From contig RSEH01000018.1 of NCBI GenBank assembly GCA_006503475.1, positions 124,001-188,000 on the forward strand: 64,000 nt of DNA. The letters are read 5' to 3'. Source of the DNA: Stentor roeselii. Its lineage: Eukaryota > Ciliophora > Heterotrichea > Heterotrichida > Stentoridae. The notes beneath the pieces are model-generated. The model searched no databases. It was not told the origin of the DNA and saw only the letters and a program-made list of their open reading frames with translations. The position numbers and the translations under genes were made by a program. Shown here piece after piece: positions 1 to 9,993 of this stretch (position 1 is its first letter; each line of letters starts with the position of its first letter).

Positions 1-1
1 A

Positions 2-1213
2 ACCGCCGTTTCAATCGGCTTTTCTTGCAGTCTTCTCACAAGTCAAATGACTTTAATCGAAGTGACTGGAATAAAAAAGCGAGAAATTCAAGACCAGATA
101 ACAAAAGGTCTCGAAGTCGCTTCTTCAGAAAAGGCTTTGGTCATCAGTGGCGACGCTTTACTTAAAGCAACTCATCCAAGTCTCACGAAAGATTTGATGA
201 AACTCGCTGATTCTTGCATTGTTGTCTTAGCATGTCGTGTAAGTCCTCAACAAAAAGCGGAAATCGTGAAACTTGTTAGAGAATTTCGACCGAATATGAG
301 AACTTTAAGCATTGGAGATGGAGCAAATGATGTTAATATGATCACTGCTGCTCATGTAGGTGTTGGAATATCTGGACTTGAAGGGAGTCAAGCTGCTCGA
401 GCTTCTGATTACGCGATTTCTCAATTTAGTTATTTGAAAAGGCTTCTTTTTGTGCATGGTCGAGAGTGCTATAGAAGAAATACTACCTTGATTTGCTTTA
501 ATTTCTATAAAAATGTGCTTCTTGTGACACCGATTTTCTTTTATGGATTTTTTTCTGTTTTTTCAGGACAGTTGATTTTTAATACTTGGACTTACCAGTT
601 GTTTAATGTGACTTATGCTGCTTTGCCTATTTGTGTTTATGCAGTTTTTGATAGGGATGGGGATTTGGATAGACTTGATGCAAGTCATTATGGAATTGGC
701 CAACAGGATTCACTTTTTACTACTGGGATCTTTTGGAAGTGGATTTTTGAAGCGGCGCTTCAAGCTTTACTTGTTTGTGTTGTTCCGTTGTTTGCTTTGT
801 GTCAATGCTCAGGGTACCAGGAGACTGGCCATATGAATAATGTTTTTGTTGCTGGCACTTTGATGTATGGACTTGTCGTGATTTTGGTCAATGTCAAGAT
901 CTTGTTGTTTAGTTTGGCGTTTTATTGGTTTAATGTTGGACTTATTTTTTTTAGCATTGTTTTTTACTTTTGGTCTACTCTTGTACTTGACTCGGCTTTG
1001 CCTATTAATGATTGGCTTGATAATTATGAAATGAGGTTTTCTATTTATCAGATCATGAAGAACCCTAACTCTTGGGTTGTGATTTTGGTTGTGCCTTTTG
1101 CAAGCTTTTTTATTCAGCCGTTCTTTCAGGTCTTTTTAGAATACTTGCAACTTAGACCTGTTAGAAAAAGTTTGGAAAATGAAGGGAAAAATGTTTCTTT
1201 GGAAAGCATTTGA
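2..1213 (+). CDS. P4-type ATPase (phospholipid flippase), C-terminal part
   Basis: The frame is already open at base 2, and the first residues (TAVSIGFSCSLLTSQM) match the P4-ATPase segment that follows the P-domain 'ETA' motif, so the 5' part of the gene lies left of the window. The motif CRVSPQQKAEIVKLV and the hinge motif GDGANDVNMI, then GLEGSQAARASDYAI, are diagnostic of type IV P-type ATPases. The last ~250 residues carry about six hydrophobic segments, including FSGQ...W in the M7-M8 region. P4-ATPases flip aminophospholipids from the outer or lumenal leaflet to the cytosolic leaflet. The usual partner is a CDC50 subunit, which is not seen here. The stop is TGA. The next gene starts 28 nt downstream on the same strand. 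Confidence 0.95.
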   Translation, partial: TAVSIGFSCSLLTSQMTLIEVTGIKKREIQDQITKGLEVASSEKALVISGDALLKATHPSLTKDLMKLADSCIVVLACRVSPQQKAEIVKLVREFRPNMRTLSIGDGANDVNMITAAHVGVGISGLEGSQAARASDYAISQFSYLKRLLFVHGRECYRRNTTLICFNFYKNVLLVTPIFFYGFFSVFSGQLIFNTWTYQLFNVTYAALPICVYAVFDRDGDLDRLDASHYGIGQQDSLFTTGIFWKWIFEAALQALLVCVVPLFALCQCSGYQETGHMNNVFVAGTLMYGLVVILVNVKILLFSLAFYWFNVGLIFFSIVFYFWSTLVLDSALPINDWLDNYEMRFSIYQIMKNPNSWVVILVVPFASFFIQPFFQVFLEYLQLRPVRKSLENEGKNVSLESI

Positions 1214-1241
1214 AAGTTTAAATACAACTTAATAGAATATC

Positions 1242-4200
1242 ATGGAATTCGTTTTAGGTGATTTAATCTGGATCTACCCTCACGACGAGCTCTCCTGGTG
1301 TCCAGGGACCATCGCGAAGGTAGAAGACGACTCCTATCTAGTAACAAGTGCCCAAGGCGACGACGACTCAGTCTACCGTGTCAACAAGCCCGACGCTCTG
1401 CCAGTCCACCCGTCATGTCTGAGCAAAGAGTCCGACCTTCTCTCTTTAGGAGAGTTCAACGAAGGCGCCTTGTTGCACACAATCCGAGAAAGGTACTTGG
1501 AAAACGAGATCTACACATCAGTAGGAACTCCAATCCTCTTATCTTTAAACCCTTATCAAAAACTACAGATTTATTCTTCTAAAACAGCAGAAAACTTCCG
1601 AAAGACAAAGACAGGAAAACCTCATCTTTTCTTAATGGCTGAAAAAGCTTATTCTGCTCTTAGAGAAGGAAATCAGTCAATTATTATTTCTGGAGAAAGT
1701 GGAGCTGGAAAGACTGAAGCAGCGAAAATTATTTTAAGTTATTTGGCAGGAAGTTCTAGTGATAGCAAAAGTGACCTGGCTAAACAGGTACTTGACTCGA
1801 ATCCGATTTTAGAGGCGTTTGGAAATGCGAAGACTTTGAGAAATGATAATTCTTCCAGATTTGGAAAGTTTATTGAAATACATTTTGATAGTGTTGGGTT
1901 AAAATTGCTGTCTGCTAGGATTCAGAATTATTTGTTGGAGAAGTCGAGGATAGTCGGTCAGCAGGAAGGAGAAAGAAACTATCATTTTTTCTATCAACTT
2001 TGCGCAGGTGCAAGTGATGAAGAAAGAGAACAATACGGTATCACCGATGCAAGCGATTATTACTATTTAAACCAAAGCGACTGTTTCAACATAGACGACG
2101 TAGACGACTCTCAAAATTATTCTCAAACTCGCCAATGCATGAAAGTTTTGGGCTTTACCGACCAAGAGCAATCCGAAATCCTTTCAATAATAATGTCAAT
2201 CCTTCATCTAGGAAACTTAAAATTCACAGGTCAAGACTCCTCAAAAATCGACCCAAGTACCTATCCTTCTTTAGAACTTGCATCAAAACTTCTAGGAATA
2301 TCATCAGAATCACTTACAAAAGTCTTAACAACAAGAGTGATAATCGACCCAACAAACGACCAAGAAATAATCATGCGTCAGTCACTTTCACAAGCGGCCT
2401 ACACCCGAGACGCGACTTCAAAGGCGATTTATGGAAAGCTTTTTAATTGGCTTGTTGAGAGGATTAACCAGACAATTTTCATTCAGCAGAAAAAGCCGAG
2501 TAAGGTCATCGGCCTTCTTGACATTTACGGTTTTGAAGTATTCGACAGTAACAGTTTCGAGCAGTTTTGCATAAACTACGCGAATGAAAAGCTGCAACAA
2601 CATTTTAATCATCATATGTTCAAGTCAGAACAAGCGGAGTACTCAAAGGAAAAGATAAAATGGGAACATATCAAATATGATGACAATCAAGAATGTATTG
2701 ATCTTATTGAAAAGTCACCTTTGGGAATCATTACCTTGCTTGATGAACAGTGCAAACTGCCTAAAGGTACGGATAAACAGTTTTTATTCAATGTTTCTTC
2801 GAAATTAACAGGAAATAATAAACTTTGCAACCCTGGACAATTCGCTTCGGAGTACTTTGGAGTTGGGCATTATGCTGGGAATGTTTTTTATAATGTGAAT
2901 GGATTTTTGGAAAAAAATAAAGATAGTCTTAACCCTCAGCTTGCTTCTGCACTTGAAAACTCTTCGGTTAAGTTGGTGAAGACTTTGTTTGTTTCCATGA
3001 AGGATAAAAAAAAAAGTAATGCACCTGGGTCGCTTTCTGCTTTGACTTTAGCGACTCAGTTCAAGAGTCAACTTCAGGAACTTATTAAAGCGCTTTCTGG
3101 ATCTACTCCGACTTATATTAGGTGTATTAAGCCTAATTCGCAGAAATTACCGAAAGTTATTGACTCTAAAGATGTTCAGAGACAGCTTAGGTGTGCTGGC
3201 ATGCTTGAATGTATTAGGATTAGAAAAGCTGGGTACTCGGTTAGGAGGACGGTTAAGGAGTTTGTTGAAAAGTACTCGATTATTGTTCCTAATTTTTCGA
3301 AAAAGGACTTGAATTGGAGTAACCTTGGTAAGCATCTTTACGAGGAACTAAGAAAAGTAAAAAAACTGAAAGAAATCCTCCACCCCGAAAAAAAACTAAT
3401 CCAAATCGGTCTCACAATGGTCTTCATGAAAGACGAGGTGCGTCAATCCTTAGACAAACAATACTCCAAAAAAGCTTCAAAATTTGCAATTAGAATCCAA
3501 AAGTTCATCAGAATGTTCCGAGCGAGACGTCACTACAAACTTCTCCAGTCCTCAACAAAATTTCTCCAAAAGCACATAAAAGACTGGTTATTTTCTTTAA
3601 AAGCAACAAGACAATTAAAACTATTCAAATCATTAATTTCAACCTTATCAAGTAAATTCCTTGTAAAGTTGAAATCAAATTCATTATCAACAATAAAAAA
3701 GTTTCTTCAAATTGCATCATCAAAGTCCTACCTTTCTTTTTTCAAGCCAGACCGAAACCGTTTCCGTTCATCTTCCTTCAACAAAGAAGAAAACTCGAGA
3801 TTTTCAATATCGTCGAATTTTTCATCGAGTAAAGGAAAAAAGCAAGAAATCAGCAAAGAATTGAGCCAAGGGCAGTCTTCAGTGATTGACACTGTTCAAA
3901 GAGAGGTAAAAACATTGAGCTACCTGCTTCAGAGGGAAAAGGAAAAAACTAGGTCAGTGCAAGAAGAAGCGAATTATTATAAAGAACTTTATAACTCTAC
4001 TTTGGCTAAACTTGAACTGGCTGAAAGGGAAAAAACACCAAAAATTGATGAAGAAATAGGAAAAAATGAAGAAAAGTTAAAAAAAGAAACGAAAAACCTC
4101 AAAAAGCAGCTTAAAGAAAAAAATAATGAAATTTCTATGATACAACTTAAACTTGAATCGCTTAAAACGAATCAATTGGAACTTGAAGAAGTGAATAAGG

Positions 4201-5111
4201 AGTTGAAAGATAAACAAGGGGTCTGGGAACAGAAGCTTTACTCAGAAATGCGTAAAAACGCTCTGGAAGTGCAGGAACTTAGATGTAAGATTCCTCAAGT
4301 TGATAGTGAGAAGGTGAAAAGTGAGAAGATTGTTTTAGAAAAAGAAATTAGGGCATTGAAAGCGAGTCTTAGACAATGCGAAAATGAGAACTCGTCACTT
4401 AAAAGTGATTTGAGTGAAAGTGAGATGAAGATTCAGGACTTCCAAGAGAGTGAAGCCAGACTGAAAGACCAGATCAAATCCCTTCAAAGCCAAATCACAA
4501 GCCATTCCTCATCCTTTTCCTCCTTCAAAGAAGACTCAAACAGCGCATTACTCCGAAAACTCTCAGATTTACAAAAAGACTACCAAAAGCTAAAAGACGA
4601 TCTCGAAGACTCCCACGACGAAAACGAAAACCTTCAAGTAGAGCTTCAAAAGCTTCATCTTTCCCAAGAGCACTTCAAACAAGAGCTCTCAAAAAACCAA
4701 AAAATGAACAAAGAAAAGAACATAAAAATCAAAGAACTTGAAAATGAAGTCGAAGCCCTTCACCATGAAAAACTCGAATTGACCCGTGCCAAGATCGAGT
4801 TACAAACTTTAAAGCAAAAACCTTCTCAAGACTCTGAAAATCTACAAGAAATGAAACTTCAAATTGAAGAACTAAACCAAGAAATCGATGACTTGATTAA
4901 AGAACTCGCTGCTGCCAAACAAATTCATGGAACTTTACTTACTTTGGTTAAAATTAAGAATAATGAACTGGAAGTCTTGAAACAATCAGGAAATTCTGAT
5001 TTGATGGCTGACTTGGAATATCAGGAACAGGGATTGCTGCAGGAGTAAAAAATATTTAGGCTTGAAAGACAGACTCGAAATTTGAATAATTTCTCTGATG
5101 ATGATGATTAA
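1242..5111 (+). CDS. Unconventional myosin heavy chain (motor, IQ motifs, coiled-coil tail)
   Basis: The spliced product is 1284 aa. Residues 1-50 look like the SH3-like N-terminal barrel of class V/XI-type myosins (W..GTIAKV). The motor follows: P-loop GESGAGKT at 151-158, switch I NDNSSRFGKF at 201-210, switch II DIYGFEVF from 427, and an actin-binding region with YIRCIKPN. IQ-like segments start near 746 (IRIQKFIRMFRARR), and a long coiled coil runs from about 870 to the end. The unspliced frame stops at 5046-5048, but a 15-nt GT-AG intron at 5045-5059 restores the frame and adds RLERQTRNLNNFSDDDD before TAA, giving an acidic tail. Without a globular cargo domain or tree I do not assign a class. 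It probably acts as an actin-based motor dimerising through the coiled coil. Confidence 0.93.
5045..5059 (+). other. 15-nt intron in the myosin gene
   Basis: The sequence GTAAAAAATATTTAG interrupts a GAG codon. Removing it bypasses the in-frame TAA and continues the heptad-like tail for 17 codons to an acidic C-terminus. The length and GTA...TTAG pattern match the tiny introns known from Stentor. Confidence 0.8.
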
Positions 5112-5557
5112 TTAATTATGGTTGGCTCAGCCGTTTCAGAATTTTTAGAAAAAATTTATAAGCTTTGGTTTTTGATTTTGTTTTTGGATTTGCTTTGCAT
5201 TAGTTTTGAGTCTTTTCATCTTCTACTTTACAGAGGGTTTTTTTTGTTTGGGGAAATATGGAAGAGTAAATTTTTTTTTATAGTTAAATTTTAGAAGAAT
5301 TGCGAAAAGTGACTGGAATTTTGGAGTTATTAGAACAAGATTGAAAATTTTGATTTTTTTAGTTAGAGGAAGGTTTTCTGAAAGTTTTGAAAAGTTTTGA
5401 GTTTTTATTTTTAAGTGGATTTGGTGAAAAACTGGAAAAATTTTGATGAGAAGGTGAATTTTTTTTTTTGAGATAGCGACTTTGGTATTCTCTTTTGTTC
5501 TTATTCTAATTTCATTTAAAAAATAATAGTCTGCAACGGATAATTTATAATAATAAA
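5112..5557. other. Intergenic region, T/G-rich
   Basis: This 446-nt stretch has no convincing frame on either strand. It is strongly T- and G-rich on the plus strand, with several T runs of 7-9. It probably holds the 3' end of the myosin transcript and the promoter of the next gene, but I see no specific element. Confidence 0.6.
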
Positions 5558-6229
5558 ATGAAACTTTTGAATTCTATTGATCAAAACTGCTTCGGACTTC
5601 CGTGCACAAGAGAGAATAATGTTCGGAAAGTAAAGGCAGAATCGAAAATTAGAAGTCTTTTCATATCAACTGGTGCTCGAAACTTCCCAAAAAAAGAATA
5701 CATTAGATGCAAACTTATCAGGGGACATAAACGCATCTTGAGGACTATTTCAGAAAAAATTGAAGAACACGGAAATGCTGAAGAGTTATTTGAATTCCCA
5801 TCATCAAAATTATATTATTGGAGATTGATCGTTGATTCATTCCTCAAACATCGAGAGTATTTTACAAATATAATACCAGTAGAGGTAGGTCCAGTAAACG
5901 AACTAATGAAAAGGAAAAAACAAAAAATCGATCACTTAAAACGTAGTTTTAATGCTGATTACTGCAGAGATTATCTTGTTAATCCAGAAACTCGAGAGTC
6001 TTACAGCTATTACATTGAATATCTGTTTAGTGAGATTTCTTGTGAGAAACTTATAAAAATCTTTGGCTTTAAATGCTGTGATAAGAGCAACCATCGAATT
6101 TCATGTCATTTGAAATGGATTGTTTTCAAGAAATATTGCAGCCAGACCATTTTAAAAGATATTGAAATCGTGCCTTACGAGTCGAATCATGATTATCACC
6201 CTTTACCTTTTCTTGGTTCAATCATTTAA
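5558..6229 (+). CDS. Hypothetical protein, 223 aa
   Basis: I do not recognise this protein. It is basic, rich in Lys/Arg and aromatic residues, and has scattered Cys and His (for example FGFKCCDKSNHRISCHLKW near residues 168-186), but not a regular zinc-finger spacing. No signal peptide or membrane segment is visible. The ATG is preceded by ATAATAATAAA, which resembles other starts in the window. Codon use is like that of its neighbours and there are no internal stops, so it is probably a real gene. It could be ciliate-specific. Confidence 0.7.
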   Translation: MKLLNSIDQNCFGLPCTRENNVRKVKAESKIRSLFISTGARNFPKKEYIRCKLIRGHKRILRTISEKIEEHGNAEELFEFPSSKLYYWRLIVDSFLKHREYFTNIIPVEVGPVNELMKRKKQKIDHLKRSFNADYCRDYLVNPETRESYSYYIEYLFSEISCEKLIKIFGFKCCDKSNHRISCHLKWIVFKKYCSQTILKDIEIVPYESNHDYHPLPFLGSII

Positions 6230-6372
6230 ACTAAGTTAGTTTTCCTTAAAAACTAGGATAAATGTGTTGGTTTTATATTAAAATAGTTTCTAACGACTTT
6301 ACATTATGAAAAATATAATCCTATTTATGCCCAAAACCCAATATCAATCCTCCCTGGTATAAATCAATTAAA

Positions 6373-7797
6373 ATGTACCAAGACCTTGAAGAGATTCCAT
6401 TGACAGCAGCCAAAAAAAGCTTTGAAGAGCTCCTAGAAGAAAAATTGCAGTTAGACACATATCAGGCTCCACAAAAGAGAGTCGTTACCAAAAATGAGTT
6501 TCTTAGAAGAAAGTCAAACCCACCCGGGGAGTATCGAGTCAGTAAATATGAAGAATATGATGAAAAACCTTCGAGAGCTGTAGAAAAAGTTTTAAAAACA
6601 AGTGAATCAGCGGTAAAAATAGTAGAACAACCGATTATTCCTAAAATGAAGAAACCTAGTCCAAGTCTTCAAATTGATGCAGCTCCAAGGACTCCTGAAC
6701 CATCATCAAAGAAAACTTTCCTTCGAAGAGGTGAAGGAAAATCCTGTCTTTCGAAAAAAGACTCCAAATCAAAGCCAGTTAAAAACTCAAAAAAATCGAA
6801 TTCAGCTAAACAAAGCACCAAACCTTATGAACCCCAAAGAATGATGAACGACTTCCCAGTTACCATCAAGGAATCGAAACCTGCTAAATTAAGCCAAGTA
6901 CAGACAGAAGAAAGTCCAGTCAAAAAGCCTTCAACTATTACAACTGAGTCTAAAATAAAACCAAGAGCTGACCTTAAGACAGAAGACAGCATCTACTACG
7001 ACCCATCAGCACTAACTTCAGACGAGCCTTCACTAAAGCCAAAACCTCCAGAACCAAAAACCAAGTCAGAAGAGATCTACAACGAAAAAATGTCCGAACT
7101 AAACCTCCAAATCGAAAGATTCAAGCACCAAGCCTCACTCCTCAAAGCTGAAAACAAAGACTTAAAGTCAAAACTATCTCAAATCGAATCAGAATTCTGC
7201 GAATTCAGCGAAAGAAAAGAAAAAAGAATCCAAGAGCTCCAAACCCTAAAAACCTCTGAATTAAAACGCATGAAGAAAGAACGACTAGAGCTAGAAAAAA
7301 GTTTAAAAATAGTCGAAACAAAGCCAAACACCGAACTTGAAGACCTTCGAAAGCTTTTATTCCGAACCCAAGAAGAAATTTCAATAAAAGACTTCAAAGA
7401 AACTGAAAATCTCGAAAAAATCTCTGAAGAACTTTCAAAGATCAACTCAGAAATCAACGACTTAGAAGCCCAGGTCAGGATTCGAGAACAGCTGGTCTTA
7501 AAGGAAAAGTTTTCAAAGCCAAAGCAACCGAATGAAAAAGTTTATTCAAACGGCACAAGAGTCAAACAGTTCCCAGACGGTAAAAAAGTGATTCACTTCA
7601 CCAACGGCGACATAAAAGAAGCACATCCTGACGGTAAAGTGATTTACATTTACAATGAAGACCAAATCACTGAAACCACTTTACCTGATGGAACAACTAT
7701 TTGTGAGTTCAGCAATGGCCAAATAGAAAAAACTTTCATCAATGGTCTTAAAGAAATCACTTTTCCTGATGGTTCCACCCAGACTTACCACAAATAA
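6373..7797 (+). CDS. SAS4: SAS-4/CPAP-like centriole protein with T-complex protein 10 (G-box) domain
   Basis: The 474-aa product has a disordered, Lys/Ser/Pro-rich N-terminal half, a coiled coil at about 240-375, and a C-terminal beta-repeat domain from about 388 to the end. That domain is built from short strands separated by NG/DG turns (YSNGTRVKQFPDGKKVIHF, then TNGDIKEAHPDGKVIYIY, and so on). This is the Tcp10_C or G-box fold of CPAP/CENPJ/SAS-4, which binds a proline-rich motif in STIL/Ana2 and is needed for centriole and basal-body assembly. It is shorter than animal CPAP, and I see no clear tubulin-binding PN2-3 segment, so a TCP10-like paralogue is possible. Only 7 nt separate its TAA from the ATG of the next gene. 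Confidence 0.85.
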   Translation: MYQDLEEIPLTAAKKSFEELLEEKLQLDTYQAPQKRVVTKNEFLRRKSNPPGEYRVSKYEEYDEKPSRAVEKVLKTSESAVKIVEQPIIPKMKKPSPSLQIDAAPRTPEPSSKKTFLRRGEGKSCLSKKDSKSKPVKNSKKSNSAKQSTKPYEPQRMMNDFPVTIKESKPAKLSQVQTEESPVKKPSTITTESKIKPRADLKTEDSIYYDPSALTSDEPSLKPKPPEPKTKSEEIYNEKMSELNLQIERFKHQASLLKAENKDLKSKLSQIESEFCEFSERKEKRIQELQTLKTSELKRMKKERLELEKSLKIVETKPNTELEDLRKLLFRTQEEISIKDFKETENLEKISEELSKINSEINDLEAQVRIREQLVLKEKFSKPKQPNEKVYSNGTRVKQFPDGKKVIHFTNGDIKEAHPDGKVIYIYNEDQITETTLPDGTTICEFSNGQIEKTFINGLKEITFPDGSTQTYHK

Positions 7798-7804
7798 TGT
7801 ATAA

Positions 7805-9052
7805 ATGGTTGAAAAGTTCTTCCAAAAGTCACTTTCTGATCTGGCAGCAAGTCAAAATATCATCAGCACTGTTGTCGTTGTTACGAATGAAACTTTAGCC
7901 TCTGTTCTTAGCAAAATAAAAGAAAATCTTCTTAGTGACGATAAAGGTCAAAATAGCAGAAATAGCAGTCGTTATGATCAGGAAAGTCAGGAAATTAATC
8001 AAGAAGAAAATCATTTAAAAAATATTTTTGATGCCAAAGGTTTTGTCGCGAAAATGACCAGAGAACGGTGGGAAAGGGAAAAAAAGAAAATTGAAAGAGA
8101 AGAAAAAGCTCGAGTTAAACTTGTTGCATCGATTGAAGAGGAAGAAAGGAAAAAGTATTCAGAAAGTCTGAAAAAAGAAGAAGAAAAACAGAAAAGAATT
8201 GAAATTTTGTTGAGAAAAAAAGAAGCTAGAAAAAAAATGATTGAAGAACTGAAAGAAATTGGAGAAAAGGAATTTAGAGAAGTTATTTCAAATAAACCAA
8301 TGTATCTTAGAATTGAGGAAAATTATGAGGAACAGGTTCTTATGCCTGAACTTGAGAAAAAAAAAGCGGAACTTGCAAGAAAACGAGAGTTTTTGCAGCC
8401 GATTCGGAGGTCGGAAATTCTTGATCATATGAAAAAGTACCAGGAAACTGCCATGGAAAGTCAAGTCAGAAGAGAAATCCAGGCTAAAAACAAACAACTT
8501 GAGTTTAAGTACAACAGCTCTGCTTGTGCAATGAAATCTCGGTTCACTGATAGAGTCCTTGAAGAAGAGAAGAAGAAAAAAGAAGAATCTGAAAAAGCTG
8601 AACATGAAAAGGTCCAGCTAGTTGATAAGAGAAAAAAATACGCAAGTATTGTAAAGGAAATGTTTGTTCCTAGTGTTGACGAGTTCAAAAAACAAGAAAT
8701 GATTTTGATACAAGAAAGACTTAAACACCCTGTTAGAATCAAACTTAATGAAAAGTCAATCAGTGATGAAGAAAACAAACCGAAAAAGAAATGGAAAAAA
8801 AATTCTATGATTCCTGACCCTCCTCCTAAAAGAGAGGCGAAAGTAGTTGATTATCTTGCAGAAAAGCGAAAAAAGCGAGGAAGTTCAGTACAGATCTACT
8901 CCTTCAACTACGAGCCCCAGCACTTCTTAGACGATAGCGACATAGACGAAGAAGAGCGGGTAAAACGAATAAAAAAACGAGCAGAGCACCTAGAAAAAGA
9001 AGCCACAAAATTCGAGCGCTACATAAAAAGTGTCGCTTCAATAGAGCCCTAA
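7805..9052 (+). CDS. Charged coiled-coil protein, 415 aa, possibly basal-body or axonemal
   Basis: No named family is recognised. Residues 75-270 are a highly charged, nearly continuous helix rich in Glu, Lys and Arg, with the landmark segment MYLRIEENYEEQVLMPELE. The C-terminal third contains basic stretches and a PDPPPKREAKVVDYL motif followed by another charged helix. There is no signal peptide or membrane span. It begins 7 nt after the SAS-4-like gene (the gap reads TGTATAA), which suggests either a promoter inside the previous gene or joint transcription. By neighbour and composition a cytoskeletal or basal-body role is plausible, but this is inference. It converges on the Rab gene with 8 nt between stops. 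Confidence 0.75.
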   Translation: MVEKFFQKSLSDLAASQNIISTVVVVTNETLASVLSKIKENLLSDDKGQNSRNSSRYDQESQEINQEENHLKNIFDAKGFVAKMTRERWEREKKKIEREEKARVKLVASIEEEERKKYSESLKKEEEKQKRIEILLRKKEARKKMIEELKEIGEKEFREVISNKPMYLRIEENYEEQVLMPELEKKKAELARKREFLQPIRRSEILDHMKKYQETAMESQVRREIQAKNKQLEFKYNSSACAMKSRFTDRVLEEEKKKKEESEKAEHEKVQLVDKRKKYASIVKEMFVPSVDEFKKQEMILIQERLKHPVRIKLNEKSISDEENKPKKKWKKNSMIPDPPPKREAKVVDYLAEKRKKRGSSVQIYSFNYEPQHFLDDSDIDEEERVKRIKKRAEHLEKEATKFERYIKSVASIEP

Positions 9053-9060
9053 GTCTTAAT

Positions 9061-9666
9061 TTAACAGCATCCTGATTTTTTCACCTTCGGTACAGTCTCC
9101 GAAAGCATAAAACTATTCTTTTCATTCGATTTCCCCCTGATCGCTGTTCTAGTACTAACAAAAATTTCTAAAATCTTATCAAAAATCATTTCAACCTCTT
9201 CTCCAGTCTTCGCAGAAACAAATAAAACCGGTGCATTAATTCGACTTCCAAATAACTGAGCCTCGCGCTTTAAACTATTGCTGAGTTCATTTTCAACATA
9301 GTCGATTTTGTTACCAACTACTAAAATTATCACGTTTTGAGGCGAAATCTCGCGAACTGACTCGTACCAGCCCTGTAAAGATTCGTAAGAACTTCGACTT
9401 GATAGGTCGAATACAAGGACTACCGCGTCTGCGTCGCGGTAGAGCATTTTGCTTATTGATTTGAATCTTTCTTGACCTGCTGTGTCCCAAATGTTTAGGG
9501 TGAACTCGGTGTTTGATATTGTGATTGGCTTTATGTGGTTTGAAGCACCGATTGTTGAAAATGATGACGGGTCAAATTTTTGGTAGGTGAATTGGTTTAT
9601 TAAGGATGTTTTACCGGAATTCGCGTCTCCTAGGAAGGTGATTTTTATGCTGTTTTCGAATGACAT
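9061..9666 (-). CDS. Rab-family small GTPase
   Basis: The 201-aa protein carries all G-box motifs: GDANSGKT (13-20), a switch I region with TIGASN, WDTAGQE, NKID and SAKTG. It ends in a Cys-Cys prenylation signal (SGCC). The effector-region order and the LYRDADAVVLVFDLS segment resemble the Rab5/21/22 branch of endocytic Rabs, although the first P-loop Gly-x4-GK[ST] has Ala-Asn. Rabs recruit effectors to vesicle membranes in a GTP-dependent way. Ordinary length. It is convergent with the upstream coiled-coil gene and divergent from the M16 protease. Confidence 0.93.
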   Translation of the reverse strand: MSFENSIKITFLGDANSGKTSLINQFTYQKFDPSSFSTIGASNHIKPITISNTEFTLNIWDTAGQERFKSISKMLYRDADAVVLVFDLSSRSSYESLQGWYESVREISPQNVIILVVGNKIDYVENELSNSLKREAQLFGSRINAPVLFVSAKTGEEVEMIFDKILEIFVSTRTAIRGKSNEKNSFMLSETVPKVKKSGCC

Positions 9667-9993
9667 TTGTATTGTTTTTTTTATTAAAGAGTTTTTTTTT
9701 TTGGAGTAGTTTTTAGATTTTTTTAAGAGTTGGCTTGTTTTGGTATTGGGCTAAGGTGAATTTCTTAATATTTTCAGTAGATCTTATATTTTTATTTATA
9801 AGATGATATCTTTCATTCTTATGAGGAAAATTTTATAGAGTTATCATTTAAGAATATCAAATTCTCTTCTAGTGCATAAATATTCTTGAGAATATATGAA
9901 TCACTTCTAGTATATATATATTTTCCAGTAGTATATAAATTATGCTTCTAGTATAAAATCCCTCCTTCTTGATAACACCTAAAACCATATAAA
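9667..9993. promoter_or_regulatory. Divergent promoter region between Rab and M16 protease genes
   Basis: This 327-nt AT-rich spacer separates two divergently transcribed genes and must hold both promoters. Between about 9865 and 9960 the word CTTCTAGT followed by GTATATA-like or GCATAAAT sequence recurs three or four times, giving a loose tandem array. CATATAAA lies directly before the protease ATG. Confidence 0.5.

Noticed and set aside
8288-8778. Minus-strand Phe/Ser-rich frames inside the 7805-9052 gene
   Set aside because: Antisense shadows of a Lys/Glu-rich coiled coil; no start context or motif.
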